From Rhizomys pruinosus (taxonomy: Eukaryota > Chordata > Mammalia > Rodentia > Spalacidae), in contig VZQC01011941.1 of assembly GCA_009823505.1 (NCBI GenBank), forward strand, positions 228,362 through 292,361: a stretch of DNA of 64,000 bases. Direction: 5' to 3'. Below are positions 1 through 20,681 of this stretch, in pieces; position 1 is the first letter of the stretch, and every line of letters starts with the position of its first letter. A program made the translations under genes and the position numbers. The notes below the pieces were generated by a model. That model was not told where the DNA came from, made no database searches, and was given only the letters and a program-made list of their open reading frames with translations.

Positions 1-182
1 GTCAAGAGGAACAAAAGGGATGGCCACGCCCCACAGCAGGAAGGCCAGAAGCACCGTCTGAGGCCAGGGTTACGTCATCATTCTCTGACAGCGTGGATGA
101 TCGTTCTGCGCGCTTCTCTGTGCTGACCTTGGGGCAGGTACTGCTTGCCTTTCATTTCTGTGCAAGTTTGTTTGATATATGG

Positions 183-293
183 CGTGTGTGTGTGTTGTGT
201 GTGTGTGGTGTGTGTGTGTGCGCGTGTGTACTGGTATGTGTATGTGTGTGTAGTGCGTTGTGTACTGTATTGTGTGTCTGTGTGTGTGTGCAT
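183..293. repeat. (TG)n-rich microsatellite, imperfect
   Basis: Alternating TG with interruptions. The small ORFs here in both directions are translations of the repeat. Confidence 0.9.
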
Positions 294-525
294 GGTGTAC
301 ATACCTCCTAGCAGGAGGATGAGATGGGCTCATCCATCACAGCATCTAGGCAGTGCTGGCAGGATGCTGACATGGTGCTTTTAGGATTACTACTACCTGC
401 TTGTGTATACATAGCCATTCGGCAACACTGGCCCTTGCCGGTGCTTCTCGAGCATTCCACAACCTTTCATGGCCCTGCTGGAGGTGGTGCTGGCCACTCC
501 CAGGTCATCGCTCTCCTGTTACCTT

Positions 526-760
526 CTTTTTTTTTTTAAATTATCAATTTATTTCTGTATGTGTTGAATGTACTATCTGTGCAGGTAGGTCTGTGCACCA
601 GTGTCGTGCACTGCCACAGATGGATCAGAAGAGGCTGTCAGATTCCCGCTGGAACTGGAGTTACAGACGGTCTCAGCCGCTGTGTGGGGTGCTGGGATTC
701 AAACCCGGGTCCTCTGTAAAGAGCAGTCGCACTCTAAACCACAAGGCCATCTCTCCAGTC
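526..760 (-). mobile_element. B2/B3 SINE
   Basis: Reverse orientation: poly-T at 528-538, then the B3-type body with ggaactggagttacag, and ends at ctctccag, the complement of the GGGCTGGAGAG 5' end. Confidence 0.85.
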
Positions 761-766
761 GCCTCT

Positions 767-9952
<9,186 letters not shown>

Positions 9953-10977
9953 CTACAAAGGAAGGAAAGAACAATCAGGTCCTGGTGAGGATGCTGGGAC
10001 CGTGCTCTTCAACCAGGCCCCCAAGTGCAACCTAGTCCACACCTCCGGCTAGGCCAGGCCCACCTGAAGGGTACCGAAGGTTTCACCACCCACAAGCCTG
10101 CTGGGGTTTCCCTGACAGCACCCCCTCCCAGGCTGTCTCCACTGATGGGTATAAAAAGAACATGGGGTCTGGATCTCCTCTCCAACCTCAGACTCCAGAG
10201 AGCATTGCCTCGGGGCCCCCGTTATCTCATCTTCCTTGTCCTCATCACCGTCCTTCCCACAACAGGGGAGAGGACCCTGTTTCCCTACATCCCGCATACA
10301 GACCACAAACTCTCCAGAGGACCCCGTTTCCCTTGGATCTAACCCATGCTGCTAGAACAGGCTGTCTGTAGGACAGTCTTCAAGTGGCTGATCTGTGTCC
10401 TTCCTGGGTATCCCACTCTCTAGCTACCAGTTCATTACACAAAACGACAGTCAGGTATGAAGTCAGAGTGCGCAGAAACAAGAGATGCCCATAGAAGACC
10501 CTATCTGCTCAGAGCCCTGAATTGGGGCAGATGAGATGCCTGAAGCTCCAAGCAAGTAAGAGATTTACTTAGAGATGAGGCAGTAAGCAGGTGGGGGGGG
10601 GGGCTCTCACAGTCCTCTGGACACAGCCCCTCAGTAAAGCACATCAATTAAAATGCCTAGGAGGGACACAGATCAGCTGCTCAAAGACTACCTCCAACCT
10701 GCCTGCTCATGTCAATTAGCGGCAGCAGCTGCTGCAGTGCCCACAGAGGCCCAGGGACAGACAAGTCACATGGGGAAGCTTGTGGCCTACTAAACAGTCA
10801 TGGATGTGTTTTCAGGACAGTGACTATCACACCCCGCACACAAGGAAGGCATCTGAGTTATACCAAGGAATTGTTAAAAATGTACTATGGGCTCCAATTC
10901 CCACTTTCTGGGTCAGTAGAAACAGAATTTGTATTCTGAACAAGTTCCCAGGCGACGTTACTGATCCAGTATCCACT

Positions 10978-11072
10978 GTGAGAACCTGTTGACACTACCC
11001 ACCTAGAAGACTCATGGTGCCCACTATGAGAACCTGTTGACACTACCCACCTAGAAGATTCATGGTGCCCAA
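10978..11072. repeat. 48-bp tandem duplication
   Basis: gagaacctgttgacactacc at 10980 recurs at 11028; two near-identical copies ending catggtgccc. Confidence 0.9.
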
Positions 11073-11299
11073 CAAATCCTGAAGAACCAGGGATGCTGTT
11101 CTAAGGAAGCCAGAGACTTTCTCAAGGTGCCACCAAGCCCCACAAGGTGGACTTGGCTTTAGGCCCTCTGGTTTGCTCATTTGCTTTGGTCAGTGGGTCC
11201 AGAAGGGACAGCAGGAAACATAATGTGAAGTGAGACATCTTCATGGCCTTGGAGGGAGCTGGAACTGGCAGCCTATGGACACTTTACACAGCTGTCTTT

Positions 11300-11868
11300 T
11301 TTTTCAATGTTTTATTGAAGCTCTGTGCATTTCATACAAATCAAATTACATTACAAATCAAATCTAGACCTGTGCCCCCTCCATGTCCCCCCACCCCACC
11401 AGAGCTCATGCATTCTGCCAAACATATTTTTCATCTTTTTCTCAGTCTCTCTCAAAATTCTCAATGTAGAAGTCACCGTTTCAGTCAGTTCTTTGACAGT
11501 CTTTTCTGTTGTTGTTCCTTCCACTATGCATCATTCCAAAATACGCACATATGCATGCCACATAAATCATAGGTTTTAGCATCTTCAGCTTATGACTTTT
11601 TTTTTTTTTTTTAGGCTGAAAGATGTCATGTTTGAAGTCTCCTCCTTGGCAAGCGCAAACCACCGTCAGTTCTGTCCTTGTGCTCCACGCTGGGGTTTTC
11701 CATTCCCATGGTCACCAAATGAGGTCCAGTAAGCAGCACATCCTGTCTTAATCTTCTTGTACTGGTTTTCATGATACAGCCTGGGTAGTCCAACAATGGC
11801 AGTCTATACTCGGAAGAAGTTGAAACCCCAGCAGTAGCTCAGTCCACAAGTTGGGTGTACAGCTGTCT
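11300..11868 (-). mobile_element. L1 3' UTR tail, 5'-truncated
   Basis: Flanked by the 12-bp target-site duplication acagctgtcttt (11288-11299, 11869-11880). On the minus strand it runs from a 5' truncation through an internal A-run to a polypurine block (ggtggggggacatgg) and ends caataaaacattg plus an A-tail. It shares its body with the copy at 38.4-39.0 kb and, in part, with the L1 at 26.6-26.9 kb. Confidence 0.88.
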
Positions 11869-12097
11869 TTCTGAATTCCTACATATGTATAACGGTTGAG
11901 GTCCCCAGCAGGGTTGCCCTTCAGATAGTGTGACTCATTTCCCTGAGGCCAGGTAAGGTATAAGCACAAAGCCTTGCTGATCCTACCCTGGGCCTAGTTC
12001 CGGCCTCCCTGGGAAGAGGTAGGCCAGGGATGTGGCAGATAGGTGAATAAGAATCTTCTGACAGGATGTGCTCTGCAGGAGAACGAAGTGAGTAGTG

Positions 12098-12295
12098 ACC
12101 CAGGCTGGCACCCACCCCTCTGTAAAAGGCCCCTGTGACTGAGGCTGGCACCCACCCCTGTGTAAAGGCCCCGTTACCCAGGTTGGCACCTACCCTCTGT
12201 AAAGGCCTTCATGACTCAGGCTAGGATCCACCCCTTTATAAAGGCCCCTGTACCTGAATCTGGCACTCCTCCTTCTAAAGGCCCCTATGCAGGAC
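12098..12295. repeat. Degenerate tandem repeat, about 40-bp unit x 5
   Basis: ggctggcacccaccc ... gtaaaggcccc recurs near 12103, 12143, 12181, 12219 and 12256, with increasing divergence to the right. Confidence 0.85.
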
Positions 12296-12331
12296 CTTCA
12301 GCACCTAAGCCCCACCTAATCCCCTCTCTTA

Positions 12332-12351
12332 CACACACACACACACACAAA
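12332..12351. repeat. (AC)n microsatellite
   Basis: Short run of AC dinucleotides. Confidence 0.9.
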
Positions 12352-12815
12352 ATCCCAGCAAAGCTAAAGATTTAAATGTAGGAAGCAGGCCCCAACCCCA
12401 AAGACATAAAATAGAACTTCTGCAACATAAGAAATGAAGGAATTAGACCACACACAGTAAGACCGACAGCCACGAGAGACAGTGTCTATGGATGTGAAAC
12501 CCAGCAGTTCCAGAAAAGAATGTCCACCTTCCATAGATGCTGAGAATCACCAAGTAAAGATGCCAATTTAAAAATAGCACACCCTCTAACCCAACAGCTC
12601 TACTAGAACCTGTGTGAACCGGTACCAGACATGGGTCTGACAAAGCTATTATTAGTACCCACAAAAGCCTTCCACATCTAACATCTGATTAAATACATCA
12701 TATTGGCTCCCTACACTCTGTAGCTAATTTCAGAAATATTTGGGAATATAAAAAGAACCTCATTATTGATCAAGATGCAGCATCATACATATACAAACCC
12801 AATAAAAATAAAGAA

Positions 12816-13018
12816 GGGGGCTGCAGTGACAGGTCAGGAGTTAAGAGTCCCTGCTGCTCTTCCAGAGGACCAGAGTTCAGTTCCCAGCATCCTTATGGGG
12901 CAGCTCAAAACTGTCTGGAACTTCAACTTCAGATCTGACACTTTGCCTTCAACAGGGCCCTGTACGGTTGTGGCTTACACATACATGCATACACACATGA
13001 AGAGAAATAAATCGTTTT
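12816..13018 (+). mobile_element. Diverged B2 SINE
   Basis: ggggctgcagtgacag, gctcttccagaggaccag, ttcagttcccagcatcc, tail gaaataaatc. Confidence 0.75.
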
Positions 13019-13514
13019 CACAAAGAGAAAGAAGGCACGGGTATGCACACATGACAAGCTATGTTTGGCATCTACACAAGACATCAGATAACATGTTTTC
13101 TTTGGAGGGGAAACAGGCTGGAAGTGAAGCTTTTGCCTAATAAAACAACTTTAGAAAAGGCCCAGTTGAAGCTGGCACTTCTCCCCACACTTGAAGGCAC
13201 CCTCCCATCCCACATGGCCTTGGCGGCTCTTCCAAGATTAAGATAATTCACACAGGGCCCATTGTACTCCAGACAGCCTGGCCGGGACCTAGAGGGAACC
13301 TTGGAGAGGCAGCCCCCACACAGAGGCACAGGAGGACGGCCCTCCCTCCTTACAGAGCTATGGGCTTTCCTGGCGAGAAGCTTGAGCTGCTCCCAGAGGC
13401 CCATAGGGCAGGCTAACTCCACTACAGAACGTCTCGCTCTGTCCCCGGGTCCTCCCCCACGTCCCCCACGAAGCCACCTCTATCTTTCCGTTTCTCATAA
13501 GAAATTTCATCTTG

Positions 13515-13747
13515 GAGCTAGAGAGATGGCCTAGCGGTTAAGAGCAGCACCGACTGCTCTTGCAGAGGACCTGGGTTCGATCCCCAGCACCCACATGGCA
13601 GCTGAGAAACATCTTTAACTCCCGTTCCGAGGGAATCCGACGCCCTCTTCTGACCTCCGCGGCATTGCATGACACGGGTGCACAGACCTGCATGCAGACA
13701 GTACATTCATACACATACAAAATAAATAAAATTAAAAAAAAAAAAAA
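13515..13747 (+). mobile_element. B2 SINE (young type) with target-site duplication
   Basis: gagctagagagatggcctag to an A15 tail. Flanking gaaatttcatctt (13501) and gaagtttcatctt (13749) are the duplicated target. It lacks the 17-bp internal duplication seen in other young copies. Confidence 0.93.
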
Positions 13748-14214
13748 CGAAGTTTCATCTTCCCACTATTTTCTCCCTGGAATCGTTCAAGCCTGCTCCC
13801 CTCTTCTCTTTCCCTGAGGCTTGTCAGAGCCCAAGGACAGGAAGGTCACTCCCCTCCTCCCTCTGCATACAGCTGCCTGCCTCTGTGGATGGGGACCCAG
13901 GGGCTCCCGGGTGATGGAGCTACTGTGGGGATTCCTGCCCACCCACAGTCGCATCCTTCTGCGATCCCTGGCTACACTGCCCCGCAGCAAATGCCCCAGT
14001 TCTCATAGTTCCATAATCACCAATTTGGGATGCACGATATTCTGTTCTTCCAAGTAACAGATATAAAAAGGCTGACAAACAGAGTCCTGGACTGCCATAT
14101 TGAACTCCCAGCTGTGGACACAAGCATTCAATCTGCTATCCCCCCATTCCGCTACTACTGATCCAACATCCCCACCATGCTCAAATGAGGGCTGAAAAAC
14201 ATCTAGTATACTGT

Positions 14215-14590
14215 TAGAAGCTTGAATCTGAAATGTCTCATCTAGGCTTTGTGTCCTGAACACTTGTTCCCAAGATGATGGTGCTTTTGGAAGGACGTGG
14301 AGCCTTTACCTGGGGCCTAGTGGGAAGAAGCAGGTCAACAGGCGAGCCCTGGAAGATGCTCTGGTTCCTGTCCTGCTTTCTCTACTTCCTAGGCCACAGT
14401 GATGTGAGGAGCCTCTGCCACCTCACCTCCTCCCCTCGGCCACCACACACCAACTCCACCAGGCCTTCTCTGCTGTATTGGATTGAAATGTGCCGTAACT
14501 CTTCACCAAAGTAAACCTTTCCTCTCTCAAGCCTTCTGTCAGATACTGTACTCCCAGGATCCCAAAAGTAATTAATAGACACACCCAACA
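14215..14590 (+). mobile_element. Old LTR-type repeat (MaLR-like, tentative)
   Basis: Resembles the copies at 3.45 and 37.7 kb: ggtgcttttggaaggacg, then a C-rich part and aagtaaacctttcctc. Confidence 0.35.
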
Positions 14591-15423
14591 CCCCGCCATT
14601 CATCTGCCTGATAACCCCATGAGAGGTCATCACCAGCTCGGCAGCAAGACCTTCAGGTACAGGACGTCACCTCTCTTCTTAGCCCTCACTCCATGACAAG
14701 AGGACACAGTGAGCTATACATAACCCAGGAGATCTGCTTGCTACCTTCTGCCTGGGCAAGGCCTACCTCCTACTTTATCCTCTAACAAAAAAGAAAGGTA
14801 CATGGGTAGTGGGGCCTCCCACAGTGAATGTGATTTGGACAGCCAGGGCATATCCTGTCACATAGCCTGCTCCTGACCACAGCATTCTAACAGAGGAACT
14901 CATGGGGAAAGAGTCCTGGATAGGATGGGCAGCTGGCTCCAATTACAAGAAGTCTACCTCCAGAGAACTTCCTGCTTCTAGCTCTGACTCTCCTAGGGCA
15001 CTGCAACACAAACATCACCCTTCCTTCCTTCCTCACTAGGACTATCCAAAAGCAGCTGCACAGATTCATCCAGCGGTGCCCTCTTCAACTTAAATATGTA
15101 TTTCCACAAACAGAACAAGTGGGTCAGCTGGCCTGTTCCTTAGGGGCCTGTGGAGAGGTGGCACATCATAGCAGAGTATGTGAAGGTGCTTTCCTTGCCA
15201 TGGGCAGGAGGCAGAGAAAGAGACACAGCCCTAATATAGGACCCACTTCCTGGAGGTTTACCAGCTTCCAATGGCAGGTAAGCCAGCCTTTAACACATGG
15301 GCCTTTGTGGGATATTTCAAATCCAAATGTAGATATGTTTACAGTGGTGTGACTAATGACCTCTCAACTTAACAGGAACTAAGAGTCCTTCAGTAGATGA
15401 ATGGATAAACAGAGGTAGTATAG
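14591..15423. other. Intronic sequence, no feature seen
   Basis: No repeat or exon recognised. Confidence 0.5.
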
Positions 15424-15558
15424 GAGCTAGAGAGATGGCTCGATGGTTCAGAGCACTGGCTGCTCGTGCAGAGGACCCAGGTTCAGTTCCAGTACCTACC
15501 TGGCAGCTAATAACTTGTAACCACAGTTCCATCTTGAAATAAAACTTCAAAAAAAAAT
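15424..15558 (+). mobile_element. B2 fragment
   Basis: gagctagagagatggctcga, cagaggacccaggttcag, short tail gaaataaaacttc; the 3' half is missing. Confidence 0.85.
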
Positions 15559-15718
15559 ACATTTTTTTTTTTTTTGGTCTTTTTGAGACAGGGTCTCCCT
15601 GTAGCCCCAGCTATCCTAGAACTCACTCTGTAGACCAGGCTGGCCTTGAACTCACAAAGATCCGCCTGTCTCTGCCTCCTGAATGCTAGGACTAAAGGTG
15701 TGCACCACCATGCCTGGC
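15559..15718 (-). mobile_element. B1 SINE
   Basis: Poly-T, ggtctttttgagacaggg, gtagaccaggctggcc, caccaccatgcctggc. Confidence 0.95.
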
Positions 15719-16206
15719 ATTATTTTTATTATTTTATGTGCATGAGTGTATTATCCGAATGAATGTAAGTACACCCATGCTGTGTCCTGCAATGGAGGAG
15801 GTCAAAAGAGTGCATCAGGGGGCTGGAGAGATGGCCTAGCGGTTAAGAGCGCCGACGGCTCTTGCAGAGGACCCGGGTTCGATCCCCAGCACCCACATGG
15901 CGGCTGAGAACCGTCTGAAGCTCCAATTCCAGGAGAACTCCAGTTCCAGGGGAATCCGAGACCCTCTTCTGACCTCCGTGGCGTTGCACGACACGGGTGT
16001 GCACAGACTTGCATGCAGACAGTACATTCATACACATACAGAAATAAATAAAATTAATAAAAAAAAAAAAAAAAAGATGGTGCATGAGATCCCTGGAACT
16101 GGAGTTAAGAACAGCTGTTAGCCACCACATGGGTGCTGGGAACTGAACCCCTGGTGCTCTGCAAGAGCAGCCAGTGCTCTTAACTGCTGAACCTTCACTC
16201 CAGCCC
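15719..16206 (-). mobile_element. Older B2/B3, split by a young B2
   Basis: The left part (tattttatgtgcatgagtg) and right part (ggaactggagttaagaac to ctccagcccc) form one antisense B3, interrupted at 15820-16075. The junction repeats gtgcatcag/gtgcatgag. Confidence 0.88.
15820..16075 (+). mobile_element. Young B2 with 17-bp internal duplication
   Basis: Full length, gggctggagagatggcctag to an A17 tail. The middle has ctccaattccaggagaa followed by ctccagttccaggggaa. Inserted in an older B3. Confidence 0.95.
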
Positions 16207-16215
16207 CAATTGAAA

Positions 16216-16221
16216 ATAATA

Positions 16222-16284
<63 letters not shown>

Positions 16285-16304
16285 AATGACAAAAAAAAAA
16301 AAAA
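16216..16304. repeat. A-rich tract with about 60 uninterrupted A
   Basis: aataataataa then an unbroken A-run to about 16282, then a second A-run. It precedes a B1 and is probably an expanded SINE tail; its length is likely to be unreliable in assembly. Confidence 0.9.
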
Positions 16305-16305
16305 T

Positions 16306-16456
16306 CAGCCAGGCATGGTGGCACAGGGCTTTAATCCCAACACTTGGGAGGCAGAGGTAGGTGGATCTATGTGAGAGGCCAGCCTGGTCTACACAGTGAG
16401 TTCTAAGCCAGATGGGGCTACAGGGAGACCCTGTCTCAAAAAAAAAAAAAAAAAGT
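16306..16456 (+). mobile_element. B1 SINE
   Basis: agccaggcatggtggcac, ggccagcctggtctac, gagaccctgtctc + A-tail. Confidence 0.93.
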
Positions 16457-16502
16457 CAGTGTTAGCACAAGCTGGTAGTAGGATGTGCTGAAGGGCAGAA
16501 GG

Positions 16503-16682
16503 AAAACAAGGTTCACGGGCAGCTAGTAAAGGCACCTGCCACACAAGCCTGATCACCCAAGTTTCATGCCCAGAATGCATGTGAAGGTAGAAGAGAACTA
16601 ACTCCACTAGGCTATCCACTGACTTCCATATGTGTACTGTGACATGCAAGCCTATACTGACATATGTGCACATCAATAACAG
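16503..16682 (+). mobile_element. Diverged B3A-type SINE
   Basis: gctagtaaaggcacctgcc, agaagagaactaactcc, ccactgacttccatatg. Confidence 0.6.
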
Positions 16683-16762
16683 ACCTCAAGGCCAGCCTGG
16701 GCTATATGAGGCCCCATCTCAAGAAATAAGAAAATGAGCTATAAAACCATAAGAAGACAGAC

Positions 16763-16907
16763 AAGCCAGACACGGTAACACATGCCTTTTTAATCCCAGC
16801 ACTTGGAAGGCAGAGGCAGGTGGATGTCTGTGAGTTCAAGGCAAGCCTGGTTTACATAGTGAGTTCCAGGCCAGCTGGGACTAAAGGGAGGCCCTGTCTC
16901 AAAAAAG
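16763..16907 (+). mobile_element. B1 SINE
   Basis: aagccagacacggtaac, taatcccagcacttgg, gaggccctgtctc. A 50-bp B1 scrap also lies at 16682-16735. Confidence 0.9.
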
Positions 16908-17220
16908 ATGAAATAATAATAATAAAAGACAGACAAATACCGGTAAAGTTCATATTGCAAAGTGAAGGAAGCCAACCATGAAAGGCTGGGTGCTGTGGAT
17001 TCCAACTGTAGAAAAGTTTTCAATGGGAAAGATTCTTTAATAAGCCTTTACAAACTGAAAATTCACATAACCTTGTAAACCAAATTAATCATGTTTTGAG
17101 AACATTTAGAACTATGCATGCCTACGAAAAACAATGTAATCAGCCTTACAATGATCTGGAATACCAATTTAGTTAACTCTTACAAGTTAAGCTGAACCCA
17201 TAGCTTTAACCTTTTAATGT

Positions 17221-18075
17221 GTTCCCTATTTGTGACTCAGAACAATGCATGTGGGTGATGTGACAGTGATAATATTGAAAACAACAAGAGAGGTTACAAA
17301 CAACACCTCCTCAACGAATGTTGCAACATGGTGATGTATGTTGATGACATCTGTCTGTGGCTTTGTGTGCTGTTGTAAGTCAAGAAGATCAGAGAAACAA
17401 ATTCTTCCTTTGTAAAACTGTAACCAAAGATCGCCCATACCCTGCTTGATATGGTGTTGAAAAAATATGAGAGGAGCTGTAAGGAGTATAATTAGCATTA
17501 GAAAATGTGTGGATTTGAGGTAGTGCAACTTTAATGTTAATTTAGCTTAGTAAGAAACTGCACTACGCCCAAGGCTGTTCAGATAACCAGGCTAGAGCAC
17601 CACCAGGGGTCCTGAATCCAGCAAGAAGGGGCCCTGGTACTGGAAGCCAACTTGCATGGCTGATTAACCGTACAGCCACAAAAGACAGATAATCAGTCCA
17701 GGACCCCACCTGCCCACCACCTGTGCATGAACCTGCCATGGATGAAGACCCGGGTACGAGCCACAGATTAACACCTGGGACCAAGTTCACTACCCCCCCT
17801 CCTGAACAGCCCGCTAGACCTGTCCACCCAGAGCTGCCATGGCCATCAGGCTTGAGATCTGCTCAGGGCAACAGTCAGCTTCCTGGAAACTCCCCAGTGT
17901 GGACGCGATCTGCTGCTTCTGGGAGGCTAAGAGAATGCGCGTAAGTGAGCAGCTCTGTGGAGTTAGGCTAGGAACAGGACAGGACTAGGATTAATAGAAT
18001 TGATCTGCATGGGAAAGAAAAAAATTAGACTGCATCATAATACTTGTGTCCTGGACTCCTTTGGACTTAAGTCCA
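17221..18075 (-). mobile_element. Unassigned dispersed repeat, inverted partner of 21290-22096
   Basis: On the minus strand it starts gagcatggacttaagtcc (18075) and contains ttgctggattcaggacccct, atctgaacagccttggg and ctaagctaaattaac; all recur in order on the plus strand at 21.3-22.1 kb. It extends about 230 bp further 3' than its partner, through a 100-codon stop-free frame that I do not recognise and that has no ATG at its start. Possibly an LTR or L1-derived family. Confidence 0.65.
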
Positions 18076-18098
18076 TGCTCTCAGCAGGAGCCATTTGT

Positions 18099-18150
18099 GA
18101 ACAGAACAGAACAGAACAGAACAGAACAGAACAGAACAGAACAGAACCAG
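18099..18150. repeat. (GAACA)n microsatellite
   Basis: About ten gaaca units. Confidence 0.95.
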
Positions 18151-18244
18151 AACAGAATAAGTTCTGAGAGAAACCAGAAGACCTCAGAACAAGATCTGGC
18201 CCACTCTTGGTCAAACTATTCCAACACCAACTAAAAAAAAAGGC

Positions 18245-18413
18245 AGGGCCGGGCATGGTGGCGCACGCCTTTAATCCTAGCACTTGGGAGGCAGAGGCAG
18301 GTGGATCTTTGTGAGTTCAAGGCCAGCGTGGTCTACAGAGTGAGTTCCAAGACACCTGGGGTTACAGGGAGACCCTGTCTCGAAAAGACCAAAAAAAAAA
18401 AAAAAAAAAAAAA
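18245..18413 (+). mobile_element. B1 SINE
   Basis: ggccgggcatggtggcgc, full length, A23 tail after gaaaagacc. Confidence 0.95.
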
Positions 18414-18723
18414 GGCAGGAAAGAAGAGGGTGGAGGCTCGGATGCAGGATTTTAAGGCAGTAAACAATGGGTACCAGTCTACCCACCGGTGTGTGTTCAT
18501 CAGAAACCCAGAGTGCACACTGCATGAGGAGTGAGTCCAAATGCCAACCAATGACTGTGGATGGTAACGATGTGTCAGTGTTGGGTCTACTTGTAACTAA
18601 CATGGTAGGGAAGTAGACAGTGGGGAAGGCTGCTCATATGTGGACCAGGAGACATATGGGACCCACGAAGCTTCTGCTCAACTTGGCTGTGAATCTAAAA
18701 CTTCCCTAAAAAAAACATAAATA

Positions 18724-18989
18724 GGGGCTGGAGAGATAGCCTAGCAGTTAAGAGCACTGACTGCTCTTGCAGAGGACCCAAGTTCGATACCCAGCACCCA
18801 CATGGCGGCTAAGAACCGTCTGAAACTCCAATTCCAAGAGAACTCCAGTTCCAGGGGAATCAGAGACCCTCTTCTGACCTCCGTGGCATTGCACGACACG
18901 GATGCACAAACCTACAAGCAGACAGTACATTCATACACATACAAAAAAAATTAAAATTAAAATAAATAAATAAAAAAATAAATAAATTT
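18724..18989 (+). mobile_element. Young B2 with 17-bp internal duplication
   Basis: ggggctggagagatagcc, ctccaattccaagagaa + ctccagttccaggggaa, gtacattcatacacata, long A/T-rich tail. Confidence 0.94.
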
Positions 18990-18991
18990 TA

Positions 18992-19108
18992 GAGTCAGGC
19001 ATGGTGGTGCTTGCCTATAATGCCACCAACAGGAAGAGTGTGGGTGCTAGGGCAGGGAATTACAAGCTCAAGCCTCGGCTACAAAGGAAGACCCTGCCTC
19101 AAAAAAAT
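18992..19108 (+). mobile_element. Old B1-related SINE
   Basis: gagtcaggcatggtggtg ... gaccctgcctcaaaaaaa; strongly diverged middle. Confidence 0.65.
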
Positions 19109-19109
19109 T

Positions 19110-19306
19110 AAGAGCTCTTGCACTGGACTCAGGTTCAGTTCCCAGCACTCACGTGGCCGCTAACAACCAGCCATAAGTCCAGTTCCAAGGATCTGGCACC
19201 ATCTTCTGGCCTCGGCAAGCACTGCATGCATGTGTGTACTTAATTCATGCAGGAAAACACCCATATCCATAAAATAAAAATGAGCAATAAAAATAAAAAT
19301 AAATAA
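19110..19306 (+). mobile_element. B2 SINE, 5'-truncated
   Basis: gagctcttgcactggactc, ttcagttcccagcactc, tail aaataaaaataaataa. Confidence 0.85.
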
Positions 19307-19530
19307 GGGCTGGAGAGATGGCTCAGCGGTTAAGAGCCCATGTTACTCTTACAGAGGACCCAGGTTTGGTTCCCAGCACCCACATAGCAGCTAACAACCA
19401 TCAGTAACTCCAATTCCAGGGGATCTGATGATGACCTCTGACCTCTGTGGGCATTACATAACATGGGTGCACTTACATACATGCAGGCAATATGCATAAA
19501 AATAAAATATTTTTAAAAGTAAAAATAAAT
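19307..19530 (+). mobile_element. B2 SINE
   Basis: gggctggagagatggctc, cagaggacccaggtttgg, gcataaaaataaaat. Confidence 0.93.
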
Positions 19531-19667
19531 AAAAGGAATACAAGCATACTATTGGGAAGGTCAAAGAAAATACAGAACTCCTGTCCCCTTCCCTACAGTC
19601 AGTCACCAAGCATTCTAACATATAATCTAAGACATGTACACACAGTCATATGCAGATATTTTCTTTT

Positions 19668-19797
19668 TCTTTTTTTTTTTTCTTTTTGGTCATTTTGAGA
19701 CAGGGTCTCCCTGTAGCTCCCAGCTGTCCTGGAACTCACTCTGTAGACCAGGCTGGCCTTGAACTCACAAAGATCCGCCTGCCTCTGCCTCCCAAGT
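19668..19797 (-). mobile_element. B1 SINE, 5'-truncated
   Basis: Poly-T, gagacagggtctccctg, stops at cctcccaagtg. Flanking gatattttc on both sides is the target-site duplication. Confidence 0.9.
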
Positions 19798-19892
19798 GGA
19801 TATTTTCAAATACATATATATACAAATATATATGAATGTGCATGCACATACATAATTGGTTTGCACATATGTGGTTTGAAAACAGGCATTTC

Positions 19893-20029
19893 CTCCCTCT
19901 CTCCCTCTCTCCCTCCCTCTCTCTCTCCCTCCCTCCCTCCCTCTCTCTCTCTCTCTCTCTCCCTCTCTCTCTCCCTCTCTCCCTCCCTCTCTCCCTCCCT
20001 CTCTCTCTCTCTCTTTCTCCCTCCCTCTA
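19893..20029. repeat. (CTCC)n/(CT)n low-complexity tract
   Basis: Pyrimidine-only run about 135 bp long. Confidence 0.95.
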
Positions 20030-20290
20030 GCCCCAGCTGGCCTGGATCACTATGTAAACCAAGCTGGCCCCAATCTTACAGGGCTCTGCCTGCCCTTGCC
20101 CCTTGCCCCTTGCCCTTTGCCCCTTGCCCCTTGCCCCCCTGCCCCCTTGCCCCTTGCCCCCTGCTCCTTGCCCCCTGCCCCCTTGCCCCCTGCCCCCTTG
20201 CCCCCTGCCCCCTGCTCCCTGCCCCTTGCACCTTGGCCCCTGCCCCACGCCCCTGCCTCCCAGTGCTGGGATGAGAGAGGTGCGCAATCA
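20030..20290 (-). mobile_element. B1 SINE split by an internal expansion
   Basis: Left part agccccagctggcctgg ... gctctgcctgcc; right part ctgcctcccagtgctggg. The two halves are separated by the array at 20088-20247. Confidence 0.8.
20088..20247. repeat. (TTGCCCC)n-type minisatellite inside B1
   Basis: Irregular 6-8-bp units (ttgcccc, ctgcccc, tgctcc) over 160 bp, in the place of the B1 segment gcctgcctctgcctccc. Confidence 0.92.
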
Positions 20291-20635
20291 CTCTAGGCCG
20301 ACTTTAAACTTTGATCTTCCTCCTTCTGCCTCTCAAATGAAAGAGTCAAGATGATCCCTTTGCTCGGGCAAATTCTCCACTTCAATACAAAGTGAGGCTT
20401 GGCTGTGACCATCCAGGGGACCCTGATGTATAACAGGCAATATATAATATTTATGTATTACATGTAATATTTACATATCATTAATTTGACAGACCTATGG
20501 GTCTGTACTAATTCCAGCTGGGGCCAGAACTGACTTGAATTGTGGAAGACCCTGATAGCACTGGAGAATTCACTGGTGTATAAAAAAGCCCCACACTACA
20601 GACACAGAAGTGATGGGCAGGAGTGGTATGGACAC

Positions 20636-20681
20636 GGCAGGCAGGTGGGCAGGCAGGCGGGCAGGCAGGCGGGGAGGCAGC
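20636..20681. repeat. (GGCA)n-like microsatellite
   Basis: ggcaggcaggcgggcaggc repeats. Confidence 0.9.

Noticed and set aside
19759..20354. Pro/Leu-rich and Gly/Gln-rich ORFs
   Set aside because: Translations of (CTCC)n and (TTGCCCC)n tracts.
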